A stretch of 64,000 nt of DNA, taken from the NCBI GenBank assembly GCA_019843655.1, contig JACDQD010000102.1:9929501-9993500 (forward strand), written 5' to 3'. The DNA is from Lethocerus indicus (lineage: Eukaryota > Arthropoda > Insecta > Hemiptera > Belostomatidae). The notes beneath the pieces were generated by a model. The model did not search any database and had not been told where the DNA came from. It saw nothing but the letters and a program-made list of their open reading frames with translations. Positions 62,601 to 64,000 of this stretch are shown piece after piece. The position numbers were made by a program, and so were the translations under genes. Position 1 is the stretch's first letter, and each line of letters opens with the position of its first letter.

Positions 62601-64000
62601 GATCCTCCCGGTTCAACTGAACTGTTCCATTCCATAGACTACCAGAACAAAAATACTAAACAGTTTTTGGGAAAAGATACAGTCGATAGATTTCATAGTT
62701 TTGAACTGAGTGCTGAATATGAAGCCAATATTGCTGGAACATCAGATGTACAAAAGGCATATAGGAGTGGAAGTGGTGATAAGAAGAAGGAAACTTCAAA
62801 TTATCTATCCCACGAAGAATGTAGGAGTAAAAGTCAGAGAAGACAATGCGATGTTAATGTAACTCAAGATAGGGCTAAGGAAAGTCAAAATATTCTAGTT
62901 GCTACATCCGGTGTTTGTACCAGTACAAATGACTATCAACAGCATCAAACACAGCCACAGCAACAACAGCAACAGCAATGTTATGGTGGTTATCCTCTGT
63001 TTACTAACTGTAATGATTTTTCATCTGTTGTGCCTTCTTCTACAAGTCAGTATTCTAGTGTTGGTGTGGGAACTGATCCTAAGACTGATGTTATCAATAT
63101 GCTTCCATGGACTGCCACTAGTCATATCAATCAGCAACAAGAGTATTCACCCGCATCCATTCCACATTTAGACAAGGAGGTGTGTGTAAATCAGAAGAAC
63201 AAGCATACTTACGATAGAAAATCAAAGTCAGACAAAGTTTCTCAGAAAAGTTGCAATTATAATTTCAATCAGTATAGTGCAGGGAATGAGTGTTATGTGT
63301 TTAAACAGGATAAGAAAAAAGGTAAACAAAACCAAATGTTGCGTCCTCCTGTCAATTGGATGACGGCTCCTGATTCCAGAAACATTTTATCAGAGCCTCT
63401 GCCACATTTGGACATTTACACACCACAGAAAGAAGTTGATCCAACACCATTTCCTGTACCACCACCGCCACCACCACCACCACCCCCACCAACAGGTGTT
63501 GCTCAAAATCCATTTACAAATACGTTTTCAGGTATTGAAATGTCTATAGATGGGTTCCCAGAATTCTGCAGCTCAAAGAAGGCAACGAATAATTATTGCT
63601 GGTCACCGAGCAAATGTCTTCTTCCTCCTTCGGTAGATAATCATGGCCTTGCTATACCTTCCACGTTACCTACCCTTGTTGGGGATTTAGCTTTAGGTAC
63701 AACCACAACATCTGCCATGGACAATACGTACAAACCTTTTGAGAACAATAGAAAGTTTGATCATAGCACTAGAAAATTACCTGAAAAAGTTGAATCAATC
63801 AAGAAAAGAAGGGAATTCCCAGTAAAGAATCAAGCGAGTAACTCATCATTTTTGTCTGTCAGTCAGCTAGTTGACCCAAAGTGTAAAAAACAATCTAAAC
63901 ACCATGGGCAACAAGTTGATATGAACAAGAACTGTGGTGTAAAGAGACATTCTGGAGGGAATCCCTCGGACAAGGGTTCCATCAAGAATCTTCAAAGGAC
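59658..64000 (+). CDS. large bHLH transcription factor, USF3-like (5' part)
   Basis: Probably a nuclear E-box-binding regulator. Exons: 59658-59680, 59761-59957, 60088-60270, and 60595 to beyond the right edge, giving at least 1,269 codons with no stop. The bHLH domain spans about residues 9-68. The basic region REWEKERRDKLN keeps the E-box-contacting Glu14 and Arg17/Arg18 but has Ser10 where Max/USF have His. Helix 1 is NFLELGKLLP and helix 2 is SKKQILTQAAEYIKLLQEQN, which continues as a possible coiled coil into exon 3. The rest is low-complexity and probably disordered: Lys/Ser-rich, Asn/Ser/Thr-rich (about 61880-61955), a short Gln run (near 62950) and about 11 prolines (63458-63490). The huge single exon and the SK..IL.QA..YI..L..QN pattern resemble USF3 (KIAA2018) proteins. 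The assignment is by memory of the family pattern only. The start comes from a 23-base first exon whose phase-2 donor restores frame at the acceptor TTTTAAG. Confidence 0.75.

Overview
The window is animal nuclear DNA, most likely from an insect. Its genes carry spliceosomal introns with GT-AG borders and AATAAA signals, dinucleotide microsatellites are common, and there is a secreted, chloride-type insect alpha-amylase. I cannot fix the order or species. All recognisable protein-coding genes lie in the right third on the + strand. The left two thirds hold no gene I can support.

Layout: (1) 1 to about 39,200 is a gene-poor stretch rich in CCGG/GGCC words. It holds microsatellites, G-rich runs, short hairpins, degenerate tRNA-derived (SINE-like) elements near 11.6-12.0, 14.7 and 15.1 kb, a mariner transposase relic at 19.4 kb, a probable LINE relic at 32.5 kb and a foldback element at 37.5 kb. 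(2) 39,200-43,570 is more AT-rich and contains a second, related foldback element at 42.7 kb. (3) 43,572-47,601 is a complete 11-exon alpha-amylase gene (490 aa). (4) About 48,500-54,604 is a complete canonical enolase gene (8 coding exons, 433 aa) with an untranslated first exon. (5) 55,770-58,897 is a tandem enolase paralogue (9 coding exons, 451 aa) that keeps every intron position and catalytic residue of its neighbour. In place of the normal start it has an extra short exon giving an 18-residue extension that looks like a mitochondrial targeting presequence. (6) From 59,658 to the right edge is the 5' part (at least 1,269 codons) of a very large bHLH transcription-factor gene, probably USF3-like.

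The genes do not form a pathway unit. Amylase acts outside the cell on dietary starch, and enolase converts 2-phosphoglycerate to phosphoenolpyruvate in glycolysis. The two enolases are a local gene duplication. The most interesting observation is that one copy seems to have been re-addressed to mitochondria by gaining a leader exon while losing its ancestral start methionine. Exon borders were read by eye from reading frame, family conservation and splice-site words; no search or aligner was run.
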